Shown: positions 25,901 to 38,491 of the stretch, piece after piece | Position numbering within the stretch: the first letter of the stretch is position 1 | Layout of the letters: the number at the start of each line of letters is the position of its first letter | Assembly (NCBI GenBank): GCA_963922205.1 | Contig: CAWUHX010000144.1 | Span: 248,001-312,000, forward strand | Direction: 5' to 3' | Length of the DNA stretch: 64,000 bases | DNA from: Romanomermis culicivorax | Taxonomy: Eukaryota > Nematoda > Enoplea > Mermithida > Mermithidae | Translations under genes and position numbers: made by a program | The notes under the pieces: generated by a model | Seen by the model: the letters and a program-made list of their open reading frames with translations, nothing else | What the model was told of the DNA's origin: nothing | Databases searched by the model: none

Positions 25901-28130
25901 CATACTAATTACTGGACGTTTGATGGAAAAATACAAAATAAAAGAGGCAAGCCCGTGTTACTTCTGTGACGAGCCAAATGATGATATTCTACATGTGTTC
26001 TTCGAATGCCCAGTATCAAAAATTTTTTGGAATGCACTCCAAGCAATGCTGTCACGTCATAACACTACCTTTGTAAAAATTACTAAAGAAACTATCATAC
26101 TAGGCTACTCTGGGAATGAAAACAAAGATTACCTGCAAGCAGCGAATTTAGTACTAATTGAAACAAAGTTTTTTTGCACAAACCTCGACAATCAAAGACA
26201 CTCCCAAGCCCAGAAGCTTTAAAGAACATTTTAAGCAGTCAATTAGGGATTTGGAAAGCAAGCAACATCACTTTAAAATCATATAAGATAATTGAACAAT
26301 GGATCAAGTGTGAAAAGTGAGACCCAAAATTTATGAAAAATAATCAGAAGATAAAAGCTATCACGATTCTGTTTCCTTTATAACCTAAATTTTGTATTCT
26401 TACTTAAACATTACAACTAAGCACTTCGAATGTTGCAGTGTTCAACTGCTCCTCCCTTTTCCCTTTTGCGTTAAAAAAAGTGACATCTAGTTTTGTTTCT
26501 TCTCGCCTGTGTGTACATACCTCATTTAAAAAAAAAAATTGACCCCGCCCCCAAAAAAAGAAATTTTTGTTGCATCTCTTCTGAGGCATCCTGTTGCGCA
26601 ACCATTGTAAATTGATCGATGATATTTTACGAGTGATTCGACTCACATTTTTTTCTTATTCGTCTAATCTGAACGTTTTGAATTTTTCTTGTATCTCATT
26701 GATGGCACATTTAGTGGCATTAATCAGCATTTTTGTGTCAACTTTTAGAATGTGCAGACACCTACAGCTCCCGAAAGGGTACATTAATTTGATTGAAATT
26801 TTAGCACAATATGTCAGACATTAGTGGCTACAGAAATCAAGAAAAAATTTCTGCGACATCCTATGGGAAGGTGCGAAAAAAACCTCAAAGACCTCTTTCG
26901 GTTTATTTTGACTACCACTTTGCCACTTTAAAAACGAATAAAAAATGTAAAGTAAACGATCAGAAACTGTTTTTCATACCTACGTACAGAGCATGATCTT
27001 GCATGCAATCAACATTCGATTTCAGAGTCACGTCTTTTTTGAATTGTGATTTCGAAACACGTAGTACAGAGCAAAAAATTCCAAAAAGTGTAAAAATTCC
27101 GAACTTTGGAGTACTGTAACCATTCGAATTTTGATTTTTATGCGAAATGAATACTGTCACGATACTCAGAATGTAAAGCTCCTCAAAATATCTCTTTTTC
27201 AGATAATATTAATTTTCAACTTATCATAGGTCAATAGAGCCGAAGGCAGAATCTCTCAGAAATCATATCTTAATTCTTAGGCTTAGGGGCGGAGGGCAGC
27301 CACGCCCGTTAAGGTTTCCCGAAACTACGTCCATGGCGATTGCTGCGTACGGCTTTCACTTTACACTTTGATCTTCACACCATACTCGCTCTATGTACCT
27401 TAAACGGTAAAAAATGGCCAGCCCACGTTGCCTATACCCGTCCGCAGTATATACCTTAAACGTTAAAAAACAGAAAAAATTCAGGCGTCGCTAGAGTGCA
27501 TAAGTACCGAAATTTTTGCCCAGGTGGAATGTGAAATATTAGTTATGAGCTGAGCTTAAATCTTTCTCGAATTTTCAGGACTGCGCCCCCTTAAATAAAA
27601 AACAGTGCGTATTCGATAAAATAAAGGCATGGGACATCAGAATCCTCATAGAAAGCAATCATTTTGAAACAAATTTCCGCAAACAGGAATAACTGACTTA
27701 CTCCAGATTGATCAACGATCTCAATAAAAGGCGATGCGGCCAAGATTTTGCCTTTCTCTAGATTTACCGATCCGCGAGTTGCCGTCTGAAAAACGTGGAA
27801 TCCTTTGGCTTTACTCAAATCCAATTTCACGCAACGTTTTTTGTCTATTGACTCCTGAAATACAAAGATCGTCTACCCGCATTGTGACTTATTGTGGAAA
27901 CTTACCGAATTTTTCGCCAACAATAATGAATGACCATCAATCAAGCAATATAGCTTGGCGAATGTTTTTCTGGACAACAGACCTTTGTTCGAAATTTCCA
28001 CTTGTATTATGCCTCCTCGGCGAAGCGACCTCTTGTGACCAGAATTGCGGACAATGTGTTCGGTGGCCGAATGGTCGCCATGACCCTGCCATTTCCTCCA
28101 AAATTTGTATTTGACCATGCCTCCAAGTAG
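19918..28130 (-). CDS. Unidentified multi-exon gene, copy 2 (frameshifted, probably by consensus errors)
   Basis: Same gene as at 596-8803. Corresponding exons are 27906-28130, 27702-27854, one starting at 23378, 22422-22885, 22184-22314, 21386-21700, 20893-21078, 20686-20835, 20021-20283 and 19918-19987. The last exons carry single-base insertions at about 20967, 20775 and 20156 that close the frame. The upstream exons are identical to copy 1. I regard this as the same gene assembled a second time and not a pseudogene. Confidence 0.6.
23397..23527. repeat. Short dispersed repeat (GTGCTAAT family), copy 2
   Basis: Counterpart of 4070-4200 in the second assembly of the locus. Confidence 0.6.
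24404..27270. mobile_element. Long-inverted-arm element gamma, copy 2
   Basis: Identical counterpart of 5077-7943 in the second assembly of the locus. Confidence 0.65.
25777..26320 (+). mobile_element. LINE 3' fragment, copy 2
   Basis: Same fragment as 6450-6993, with the same two frame changes. Confidence 0.8.
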
Positions 28131-28310
28131 CTTGAGAAAGTAATGGAAAGTGGAGCTGCTGAAGTGTAATGATCTTGTAGTGTAAAGTCAATCAATATGT
28201 TATCTTTGACGTACATTGTATGGCCTGCCTAAATATTTGCTGGAAAGTGAAATGTGTGAACAATGATGATAATTTCTATGATGTTAAATAATATCGGCTT
28301 TTGCGTCTAA

Positions 28311-29202
28311 GGCCCCTATGCCAGAAGGTGGATTAGCCTACTCCAGGGAGTAAACGATGGATTATTTCCTGGATTATCTCCAGTTGGTATTCCAGAAGGA
28401 GGAGTAAAGAGAAGAGTAGAGTAGAATAAATCGGTATGCCAGAAAGCGGAGTAGGCTAATTCATGGATTAAACGGCGGAGTAATCAGTGGTTTATCTTTT
28501 TTCGGTATGCCAGAAAGAAGAGTAGAGCAAACAGTGGACTAAAAAACGTTTTTTCTTGTCTTTTTCTAAACCTGCATCGGGCAGGTGTATTCGGTGGAGT
28601 AAGATTGATTTACAAAACTATAACTATGGAAGTTGCTGATTTCATCAATTTTTTGAGAAATTCGGACGAGGAAAACGAGCATGCAAACAACATTCCACGA
28701 GTTCTTTTTCGAAGATCAGATCCATTCGAAATGTAAAGTGATTTCGACTTCAACTACAATATCAATTTGATAAACCGAAAGTGTCAATTTTGATAGGAAA
28801 AATATCACCTCTTTTTTTGTTGCTCATCTCACAAGTTTCATATATGCAGATTAGCAAAAAGCAAAGCATCGAAGTGGTCTTGCAGAAAAAACCGATAAAG
28901 TCGATAAAGTGGTCTTGCAGGGAAAAGTAATAAAATCAATCAACCGATGATGAGCAGCAGAAATTCATTGTGAAAAATGTGGCGACCTTCTTTCCTGTCT
29001 TCTTGCCACTACTCCACACTTTAATCCACAGATTACGAACTCCGCCTCTACTCCACTTTTCGGAATGCCGAAAAAGAAAATCCGCGGAGTAGCCTAATCC
29101 GAGGAGTAGCTAGTCGGTGGATTAGCTTACTACGAGGAGTGGCTACTCCTCGGATTAGCCTACTCCGTGGAGTATTCTGCTCCACCTTCTGGCATACGGG
29201 CC
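28311..29202. mobile_element. PIF/Harbinger-type element, copy 2
   Basis: Counterpart of 8984-9875, with the same TAA flanks and the same transposase remnant at 28626-28736. Confidence 0.85.
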
Positions 29203-29222
29203 TAATACTCCAACTATTTTTA

Positions 29223-32200
29223 AGACACGATTTCTGAGAGGTTCTACTTTCCCTATGATAAGTTGAAAATTAATTATACCTCAAAATCAGAGAGTTTAGG
29301 TAGTTTCGTGCGCTGAGTTCAATAGTACAATTCGTTTTGCTTGTAAACAAAAATTCGCGCCGCTACAGTATGCCAAAGTTTGAAAATTGATAATTTTTTT
29401 GTATTTTTCTGTGGTCTTGCTAGCCAAGCGATATTTCGAGATCGGTTTGATCTTATCTGATGAATAGATATTCATTTTATAGAGGAGAGAATAAGCTCTC
29501 TTTTGGTGTATCACTTACAGAAAAAAATTGCATATTACACTTTTTCATGAAGTTTAAAGTGTCAAAAATGAGCCGTCAAAATTGAAAAAATTTGATTTAT
29601 GGGCTCTCCCGAGCACCTTCCCATCGGAAGCCGCAGAATTTTATTTTCCTATATTGTAGCCCATCTATTTTTACTGCTTTGGTTAAACTTTCATCAAAAT
29701 TTTTGTACCGTTTTGGGAGCTGCACTGCTCTGAAGAAGGCATACTTATGAAAATTTCATGAAATCATTGTATTTGCAAGGTGGCTCTTGTCTACCCCTTG
29801 TGATATGTTTACTACCTATACTGTAGAATTATCAAATAACTAACAGACTATAGCTTGATGTATTAATTGTTTCACAAGCAATCATTTTACACTCAGCAAG
29901 AAGGTTTGAACAGTCAAAAATTAGAAGCCAAAATGAAGAAAAATTCTGCATAGAGGCACTTCCGAGCACCTTCACCTACCACGCTGCAGAATTTTATCTT
30001 TTTATTCTTTCGTTCATAGCAGCATCGCGATTTGAATACCCCTTGAGGAGCTACATAGATCAAGATAAAGCAAAATCCTGGAAATTGTTCAAAAATTGAT
30101 GAATTGTTTTTGGCATTTTTGTGTTTTCATTGAGTTGGTTCACATTAAAAAAGCCGCAACTTTTTGGACACGTTGTAGCAAAACTGTGATATATGATTTT
30201 AACTGAATTTTCAACTACTTGATAAATTTTCTTCAATGATCTAAAAAGATGATACAAGCCCTCGCCTAATCAAACCTCGCAAAGTCTATGTCATTCACCT
30301 GAAAAAGATTAATCATAAAGTTCACTGTGTGAATTGTTGCAGTAAACTACTTGTATATCAGAATTAAGCAAAATACATTTTGTGTCTGTGTCTGATGATC
30401 TAAACATATTAGAGTGAAAAGATAAAAAGATGCGCGCCAATCATAGATGTACAGCCATCATATAAGGAAATTGACTTTTAATCTTACAGCGATGTGCACT
30501 GTACCAAAGATGTAGCATACCCTGAAAGGAGCAACATAATTATCGGAACCCCAACCTTAAAATCAACGGGGCTATGCAAATTCGGAAAACAAGCAGAAAT
30601 GGACCAAAACCCTCCTGGAATCTCAAAAACTGTTGATCCCAAAGTCTAGATATTTTGTAGGTGTGATTGGGGCCGAGTTTTGTCGATAAATTTATGAGGA
30701 AATTTTAAACAGGTTACTCTGGATGAGGCGATAGTAATCCAAACTTCGAGTAAAAACTTTCCTTAATACTGCACTCGTGATTAGCCTAATTTAAAAATGA
30801 AGATATTCAAAATATTGTTGACCATGAGTACTACCCATATGCTGAAAAGATGGTGCAGAATCCACGAACCAGAAGTACAGCACCTTCAAACGGACGAAAA
30901 GTTCTCTACCCTTCGAGTATTGTCATTCAGATTATCCGAACCATATGTCGTACGACTAATAACCTGACATTTTCAAAATTTTACAATAACATCAACATTA
31001 TATCAGTAAAATAGTGTATATTCTCATTTTGATGCCGATCAAGTGGCAACAGCTTGGTTTTCAAAATCCTAAGGCAAAGAATTTATGCAATGACATCCTC
31101 ATATCATTGAAAATTCACTGATGAAATTCGACCCCATGCACATCTACAAAATATCTAGATTTTAGGCTCAACAGTTCTCAAGATTCAGGGGGATGTCGTT
31201 GCCTATTTTCACATGTTTTTTCAAATTTGCAGGAACTCTGTCGATTTGAAGGCCTGGATTTGTATACTTATATTGCTCGTTTCATTGTACCCTACATCTT
31301 TGATACAATGCAGTTTATTGTAGGATCATAATTAATTTTTCTTAAATGATGGCACCCCTATGTATTTGTATGACGCCAATGTGCCACTAACAACCAATTG
31401 AAAGTCGTTAAAGTTGAGAAGTGGTCTCCTACAGTTCATATTGCAGTAAATTTTAGATCATAATTGAGTCAAATACATCCCTGAAGTTTGTCTGATGAAA
31501 AAATATTAATGACAAAAAATGAAAAGAACAAATCCGGAAAAGTGTCAGTGTACTGCATTCTTTTTGAAATGATCGGAGCAGGGTTGGAACCAAAATTTTG
31601 CTCAAAATTATGGAAGACTCGTTAAGTCTAGTCAATAATCTTTTCCTTCATGACACGGACTCCTTGATATCACTCTTTCTATTCTAACCATTTCAAAATT
31701 TTCGAAATTATTTCCATAATCTCTATTAAGGTTCTGTTTGTCCAAACTACGACTTCGATGATTTCTAAATGAATGGAGTGTGTTAGTAAACCAGGTAACA
31801 GGAAAAGATTGCCAGATCATGATCCGATCTTTCATGACATATCAACTTGACCAACTATTTTTTACTTCATGTTAAGATAGATGTCAGCAAATACAGCTAA
31901 TAATACCCTAAAAATAAAGAAAACAAAAATTTGTTCTTGTATGTGTGTATGACTGACTAAAAAGAAATTACCAGCCGCAATAAGAAAATATTTTAGTTTT
32001 CAGTGAACAATTTGCTGCTTATGTTAGCTGTGCAATGCTATTGGTAATTACAGTATTTCCATGTTCAAATTTTTGTAGATAACACAAAGTACTCATTTCT
32101 TTTCAAATAAGCCTTCTAACAAAAATTTTCCCAAGATTTGCTGTATGAGTAGAAAACAAATCGTCAGTGCTGATTTAGATTAGTGATTTGTTCATGAGGT

Positions 32201-34367
32201 TCTTTTCATATGTTGCACGTCTTCAAGCCTTGAAGTCATGTCCCTAAATGTATATGACAAACGTGAAATGACTTGCAAATACAGGTATCAAACTGCTATT
32301 CACACAGCGGGCTTTATGATTTTTCTTTTTCAAGTGAATGACATAGACTTTGTGAGGTTTGATTAGGTGGGGGGCTTGTATCATCCTTTTGGATCAGTGA
32401 CTTGAATCAGCTTGGTGAAAATTGATTGGGGGAGGGGTGCTTGTATCATCGTTTTAGATCAGTGACTCAACGGAATTGAACAAAATTTGTCAAGTAGATA
32501 AAAATGAAGTTAAAATCATAAATCACTATTTTTCTACAACATGTCTGAAACGTTGTGGCCTTTTTAATGTATTTTCCGGTATTGATATAATGAACCTACT
32601 CCATAAAAACACAAAAATGCAAAAACAAATTTTCGCTTTCTTTGGATCTGTGTAGTTTCTCAAGGGGTATTCAAATCGCGATGCTGCTTTCACAGCTACT
32701 GTAGGAATGTATGAATGAGAGAATAAAAAGATAAAATTCTGCGGCATGGTAGGTGAAGGTGCTCGTGAGTGTCTCTAAGCAGGATTTTTCTTCATTTTTG
32801 CTGATAATTTTTGACTGTTTAAACTTTCTTGCAGAGTGTAAACTTCATTAGAGGAAAACCGTCCAATTGCAAGCCGCCTCAAAATAAGTGGATTTATTTT
32901 CAATTCTTTTTCCTTTAATGTTAATTTCATTAGTTGTTTTTACTTTTCCTGTTTTCCTTTCATTACTTTTGTTTTCTCTTCTTTCCTTTTTGTTTGTTTT
33001 CTCTTTCTTTCCTCAGTGTAGAGAGGTATGATATTTGTTTGATGATGAAACGTTAATTGTTGAGATTCCATGATAGAATAAAAAAAAGATAGGATTAAAA
33101 TGTGGCCTGATGAAGCGCAAAATTTAATAAACAGCGCACCAACTGGACCAAAAAAAATAAACGGCGCCTTTATTGGAATAATTACGGTAAGCTGCGCCAA
33201 AGTGCTTTACAGTTGAAGGCGCCCTGTTTCAGGCAACGTGATGTTAACCTGACGAAAACAGAGCAAATGATAGTTAACTGCAGTTTCATTCGAATAAAGC
33301 AATGAGTATCTGATACCTCTTGCCGTTTTTCTTTAAATAGTTTTCAAACAATCACTCAATTTCTGAAATGTAATGAAAATTTTTCGAAGTTTTTGATTTT
33401 CGATTTGAAGCATTTTGTTTTGAAACCATGAAATGTAGATCAATAAAATTTAATCAGGACTTCCAGCCACATTTTTTCCTACAATTTATTGGGTAAAGAC
33501 GCATCCTGTGTTCGCAGAACTTTTTTGATTGGACATCTATCCCGTTTCAATAACACATTTGAATGACAGTGCAGTGTATGCAAATCTCTACGCTGCCAAA
33601 ACGTTGCGCGGCTGTGAGACGTTACTTCCACAGCTATTGTAGGAATGTATTAACTAAAGGATTTAAAAAAATGAAATTCCTCGGCATCATAGTTGAAGCT
33701 GTTCCAGAGTGGAATTTTCTTTTTTTTGCTTCTCATTTGCAACAGTTTAAACTTTTTTGCAACGTGTAAAATGTTCGTTTTTGATGTATCACAAGGGGTA
33801 AACAAGGGCCACCTGGAAAATGCTGTGACTTCTGAGTGATTTCCATGAGTATGGCTTCTTCAGAGCTGTGCAGCTCCTCAAACGGTATACAAATTTCGAT
33901 GAAAATTTTACCAATACACTAAGAATGCATGACATATAAAATAAGAAAAGAAAATTCTGCAGCAACCGATGGGAAGGTGCTCCGGAGTGCCCATGGACAC
34001 TATTTTCTAATTTTGACGGCTCTTTTTTGACACTTTAAACTCTATTAAGACATGTAAAGTGCAATAATTTATAGTAAATATTACACCAAAAGATAGCATA
34101 TTTTCTCTTGTGTAAAATGAGTATTCATTTATTGAATAAGATCACTTACATCCGGAAATATCGCTTGACTGGCAAGACCACTGAAAACTGCCAAAAAATC
34201 AATTTTCAAACTTTGGAATACTGTAGCCGCGTGAATTTTCGTTTCCAAGCAGAACTAATGAATAGCATGGAACTCAGCGCACAAAACTACCCAAAATACC
34301 TCATTTTTAGATATGAATAATTTTCAATATATCATAGGGAAGGCAGAACTTCTCGGAAATCGTGTCT
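29223..34367. mobile_element. Long-inverted-arm element alpha, copy 2
   Basis: Counterpart of 9896-15040; no difference from it was seen. Confidence 0.7.
30437..31377. mobile_element. Inverted-repeat element nested inside alpha, copy 2
   Basis: Counterpart of 11110-12050. Confidence 0.6.
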
Positions 34368-35164
34368 TTAGCGTGCGATTATGTTTCAGGATTGCTCAGA
34401 AACAAAAACTGCACAAGTTGACGGACTTTATTGAGATTTGCTCCGGACCGTAACTTGATCATGTATATGAGAATTGAAATTCCTAATCAAGGTATCCAAT
34501 ATATGCCAGAATATTATAACTTATTTTGGGTATACTGTAGTATAATACGCCTTAGCAAAATAGCTATACAGCTTCAGCTGTAGGTGAAAGGGAAACCAAC
34601 TTTGTGTTCATATGATACAGTATAGTTGCTTTCCTGCTCTCCCTAATTTTCTTCCGTTGTGTTTTTATTCATACTTCACCATACTTCAGTACGTTTCACT
34701 TGCACCCACCCACCTTCTTTCTTACTGTAAAGCCAAACCTTCGCAAGTTGTTTCGTCCTTTTTCAAATTTTCACACAAGCTTGGAGTGGTCACTGCAGAT
34801 TTAGTTTGCACCACATTGTTATACGCTCATCCAATTGATTGTCAAATTATTCCTCTTAGTTGATGTGTTGCACACAAAATCATAATTCGAGAATCTGACT
34901 CCGTACCTAAAGAAATCACTTGCGATATATTCAGTCGATAGGATTCTTTTTTGTTCAGACTAATTTGCAGCTCTTTATTGCCCATCTTTTCAATATTTTT
35001 ACATCTCGAACCTGTCTACCCTGCTCACAAGGGCAAGCCACATTGAAAGGGACTTACTTTCCTTGTTTTGAACTTCTGCGATTTCGCCAAAGGCCAAGTC
35101 TATTCTTACAATCGAACTATGTTATTATCAAGATTTTCAATTCGACTCTTAGGAATCTATTTTA

Positions 35165-35450
35165 CTGTAATTTACGGAATACGAGAAGAGCCACTTGAAA
35201 AAATTTGCTACCACTTGAAAAAAAATCGTTACATTCGGACATGATGCACAACATTTTCTCAAGATGGATCGCAAAAAAATCAAGATGTAAGAGTTTTTCG
35301 ATGTTCGACTTTCTTTCCAAGTGCATCGCAATATTTTTCAAGTGTATCGCATTTTTTTCTAGATAATCTTTAAAAAAACCAAGATGGCATCTTGAGAAAG
35401 ATCAAGATCCGATATTTAAAAAATTCAAGTTGGGCAGCACATCGAAGAGT
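35165..35450. repeat. CTTGAAAA/CAAGAT repeat
   Basis: Shares order and wording with 42955-43160: GCCACTTGAAA, TACCACTTGAAAAA, ACATGATGCACAACATTTT, TCAAGATG-ATCGCAAAAAA and CGACTTTCTTT-GAGTGCATCGCAAT. The first part also appears at 15838-15976 in copy 1. No coding content. Confidence 0.7.
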
Positions 35451-35464
35451 AAAAATTTAATAAA

Positions 35465-36020
35465 CTGGCCAATCAAACGGGTTGCTCAGCCTCCTAACCC
35501 TTCAAAGTGGATTTCTGAGGTCACGGCTTGCCGGCGGAGGGCGCTCTTGATTTTTACAGAGAGTGGAATAGAGGGAGAGGTAGTAATTCTGAGCGGGGAA
35601 TCCGATGGACATATTGATTTTTCATAAAAGTTTTTATTTTTCGAGATTTTTCAGAAAAAATGTCAGAAGTGCTTGTTTTTCACCCAAAATGCCGTAATTC
35701 TAGAAAATGATAAAAATTTCGCATTTGTCGGCTGATCTAAGACCATTCCCTAATTCGTCAGGAACCCGATGAAGAAACGAAAATTTGGATGCTTATCCGA
35801 AATTAGTGCATTTAAAGGTGAAAAACAAGCATTCTTGACGTTTTTCTGAAAAATCTCGAAAAATCAAAACTTTTATGAAAAACCAATATGTTCATCGGAT
35901 TCCCCGTTAAATCAAAGAGCGTTCTACGCCAGCAAGCCCTGACCACAGAAATCCACTTCGAAGGCTTGCCGTAAATATTAACATAGGAGGCGGAGCAACG
36001 CTTCTGATTGGCTATAGTCT
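35465..36020. mobile_element. Inverted-repeat element with roughly 200-bp arms
   Basis: The left arm (35470-35690) and right arm (35812-36018) are imperfect inverse copies. CCAATCAAACGGGTTGCTC faces GAGCAACGCTTCTGATTGG, AAAGTGGATTTCTG faces AGAAATCCACTTCG, and GAAAAATCTCGAAAAATCA occurs inverted in both. The spacer is about 120 bp. It is probably a MITE of unknown superfamily, inserted close to the CTTGAAAA repeat. Confidence 0.7.
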
Positions 36021-36284
36021 GTTTTTTATAAAATGCTTCCAAATAGAAAAGTGACACAAATCCGTACTGTCGTCAAAACCGTCTACATGGAACTCTTACT
36101 GTAAAATTTTTCACTCGAAAAATTGTTAAAGGTTAGGTTAATGTGCTTACAAATTTCCAGTCCAACATGATGTATTGTCTATCAGCAAATAGTGAAAATC
36201 TGAAATTCTACTTGCTTTCTACTTTCATTATTTAGAAGCATTTCAAGAAAAATAGGCTATAGTTTCAGAAATTTTCATCATCCT

Positions 36285-36395
36285 CTGATATGCCGCCCAT
36301 CTTGATTTTTTTTCAAGACGGAATCTTGATTTGTTTTCAAGATCAGATCTTGATTTTTTTCAAGGTGACATCTTGAGTTTTTCAGATTCAAAAAT
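36285..36395. repeat. Short array of ATCTTGATTTTTTTCAAG units
   Basis: Four to five degenerate units of a 25-30 bp motif, (A)TCTTGATTT..TTTTCAAGA, each itself nearly palindromic. The same words occur in the repeat at 35165-35450, which suggests both belong to one element split by the 35465-36020 insertion. Confidence 0.6.
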
Positions 36396-36399
36396 TTTA

Positions 36400-36923
36400 A
36401 TTTTTTCAATAGAAAAACGAAGATCGTCTTGCAGATTTCGTTTGCGAGTTTTCTACGATTGAAGATAATCCAGTTTCCCAACCATAGGATTATCGAGTTA
36501 ATTTGTTGTTGTAAATATTTTGTGAAATTATTTTCAACTCGTTATATTACTATCAGTAAGTGCACACAGCTAGTCCACTGGCCTAAAAAAATGTTCGACA
36601 CAAATTTTTGATACGCAGCGTAGCATTAGAATATATTCAAGTTCAGCTGTTGCGTCTGAACCCTTACCTTACAACAAGTACAGAACGGATTAATAATTCT
36701 AATAAATATGTCACATGTACTGTATATGAGGAGCTCAAGATTTTTTTGCGTCAACCGCGAGCCATACCAAACCGAGAGCGTTTCTGCAAGACTTGGAGGT
36801 TTCACAATACGGTACCAACCATAAGTTGAAGAATAATGCAAGTAAACATTTAAAATCTATTTAATGTAGTTGAAAATGATTTATGCTAATGATGACATAA
36901 TAATGATGGCTTATCTCTAGCAG
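36400..36923. other. Stretch with no recognised feature
   Basis: The open frames here overlap on both strands and lack motifs. I see no exon, RNA or repeat partner. Confidence 0.4.
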
Positions 36924-36969
36924 GGTTTTTTTTGCGCACAGCAACCAAATTTCGGGCTGTGCATGCAAC

Positions 36970-37198
36970 CATACCTGTACTTGGGGGGGGGGTTGGGGAG
37001 GGACCCCCCAACTTGGCCAACCTTGTACCCAAAATCATCCAAACCCCAACCCCCCCCCCCCAGTTTGGAAAAAATTAAAAAAATGTGCAAAAAAGTGTAT
37101 TTTTGGCCTTTTTTAGGAAAAATTTCGACTTTTTTCTACCCCGCCCCCAAAATTTCGGATTTACCCCCCCCCAACTGGTCGGAGGTCTTACAGGTATG
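36970..37198. mobile_element. CATACCTGTAA element (hAT-like MITE), poly-G/poly-C rich
   Basis: Starts CATACCTGTAC and ends TTACAGGTATG (inverted). Flanks CATGCAAC and TGTGCAAC match at 6 of 8 positions, consistent with an aged 8-bp target duplication. It contains runs of 9-13 G or C. Fragments of the same family are seen at 38150-38185, 38750-38920 and 59560-59696. Confidence 0.7.
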
Positions 37199-37332
37199 TG
37201 TGCAACCAAATTTTTTGTGCCAAGTTGCACAGTGCAGCTTCAGGCCTGACTGCTGTTTTGATTAGGTGATAGGGTTCTCTGTCCGGAGATGCATTTTTAC
37301 GCGTTCTAAAATGGAAAAAAGTGAAAATTTTT

Positions 37333-37347
37333 CGGCGCTTAGCGCCG
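37333..37347. repeat. GC hairpin CGGCGC-TTA-GCGCCG
   Basis: Perfect 6-bp stem with a 3-nt loop, preceded by AAAATTTTT. In the truncated element at 36924. Confidence 0.7.
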
Positions 37348-37754
37348 GGTTTCAATTGACTGATGTAGAAAGCAGTTTATACGATGCTGCGAGAATTCAG
37401 ATTTAATACAATTTTTCAGGCATTTTATATTTTTCTTTAATTTTCGTCTGCGGATTTCTTTTTAACACCGATGTAAATAAATTAAGGATGTCCATAATGA
37501 TTTCTCCTGAAAAAAAAACTAAACCGGAAGTCACGCCGCGTAAATTTTTGGTTGATTTTTCAAGGTTAATTTTTCTGTTCGAATCAAACACCAAAAATAA
37601 AAATTTCGGTTTCCAATCACACTGAATGAACAGTGGAAGATAACTAATTCATTTTTCAATCATTGACAATCTCAAAGTTTGTTGCGATCATACAAATCTA
37701 CTATTCGAATACAATTCTTTCAGATTCTATACACTTGACTAATATTATACTTTA

Positions 37755-38030
37755 TACCCGTTTCCAGGATTTTCAAAAAAAAGGGGGGGGGGGAATTTTC
37801 TAAATTTCTTTTAAAATTTACTGAATAAAAGGAAAATCAAAATCATTTAAAGACGACTTATTTTCAGTTAGTTTATGTGTGCTTGGATTAGTGTCTAAAT
37901 TCTATGTTTGACGCAAAGTATGTAAATATAATAATTTAATTTGGGAATTGTGATGTATAAATACAATAATATTGCTGAAAATTTTTTTCTAAAAAAAATT
38001 TAGGGGGCCTCCCTAATACAATGATAATCA
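37755..38030 (+). repeat. TACCCGT-CAGGATTTT repeat, unit 1
   Basis: Shares a 270-bp core with 38492-38765 (inverted) and 38918-39204 (direct): AGTTAGTTTATGTGTGCTTGG, GACGACTTATTTTCAG, ATTCTATGTTTGAC and AATATAATAATTTAATTT. No ORF. Confidence 0.75.
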
Positions 38031-38491
38031 TTCTGAACATATGTCTCAAAAATTAGATTTAAATTTTGTGTTCATAAATCGTAATTTTTAGAAATTTATC
38101 ATTCGAAAAATTTTAAAACTATTAATTTGTTCGTAATCTTCCATAAATTTTCATACCTGTAAGAGGTCCGACAAGTTGGGGGGGGGGGGGCAGTGTTTTT
38201 TTTGTACTCGGTCCATTTGTACTGGTACAAACGACCTCTCAAAAACCGTTTGTACTCCAAAATTTGCAAAAATTGCTAAAAGGAGCATTCATTGTTATAA
38301 AATGCAACAAACATGTTGTGAAATATGTTAGCTATTTTCAAGAGACACATAGGAAGGCTATGAATTCAGACACGTTAAAACACTTGATCATGAGACACAG
38401 AACATGCACTAGTGAAATACTCCACAAAAAGCTTTGTAAATTTTACCGAAAAGCTATGAGTCAAGCGTAGAAATTTTCGAAAAATACTTTC

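Larger units (their letters stand above)
19321..35303 (+). repeat. Copy 2 of the long direct duplication
   Basis: Same content as 1-15976: the unnamed - strand gene, gamma, the Harbinger element, alpha and the start of the CTTGAAAA repeat. It belongs to the contig that begins at 16102 after the gap. Its extra bases (near 19732, 19778, 20156, 20627, 20775, 20881 and 20967) are mostly lengthened homopolymers. Those near 20156, 20775 and 20967 fall in exons and shift the frame there. This is the profile of a thinly covered contig end, not of a diverged gene copy. Confidence 0.95.
36924..37350. mobile_element. Truncated hAT-like element interrupted by a smaller one
   Basis: Begins CAGGGTTTTTTTTGCGCACAG, like the end of the 47745-49201 cluster, and contains the CGGCGCTTAGCGCCG hairpin at 37333-37347. 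Its sequence is split at 36970 by a 229-bp element; the words TGCAACCAAATTT occur just before and just after the insertion. Confidence 0.5.

Noticed and set aside
1-35303. A genuine recent tandem segmental duplication
   Set aside because: The junction is an adapter plus a 100-N gap, and the differences are clustered homopolymer indels. A true duplication would have a sequence-resolved junction. Not fully excluded without depth data.
36963-37265. Open frame of 100 codons, proline/glycine-rich
   Set aside because: It is the poly-G/poly-C element at 36970-37198 read in frame; low complexity only.
38264-38470. Open frame of 68 codons
   Set aside because: Lies inside repeat-derived sequence beginning CAGTGTTTTTTTTGTAC, with no motif and no splice partners.
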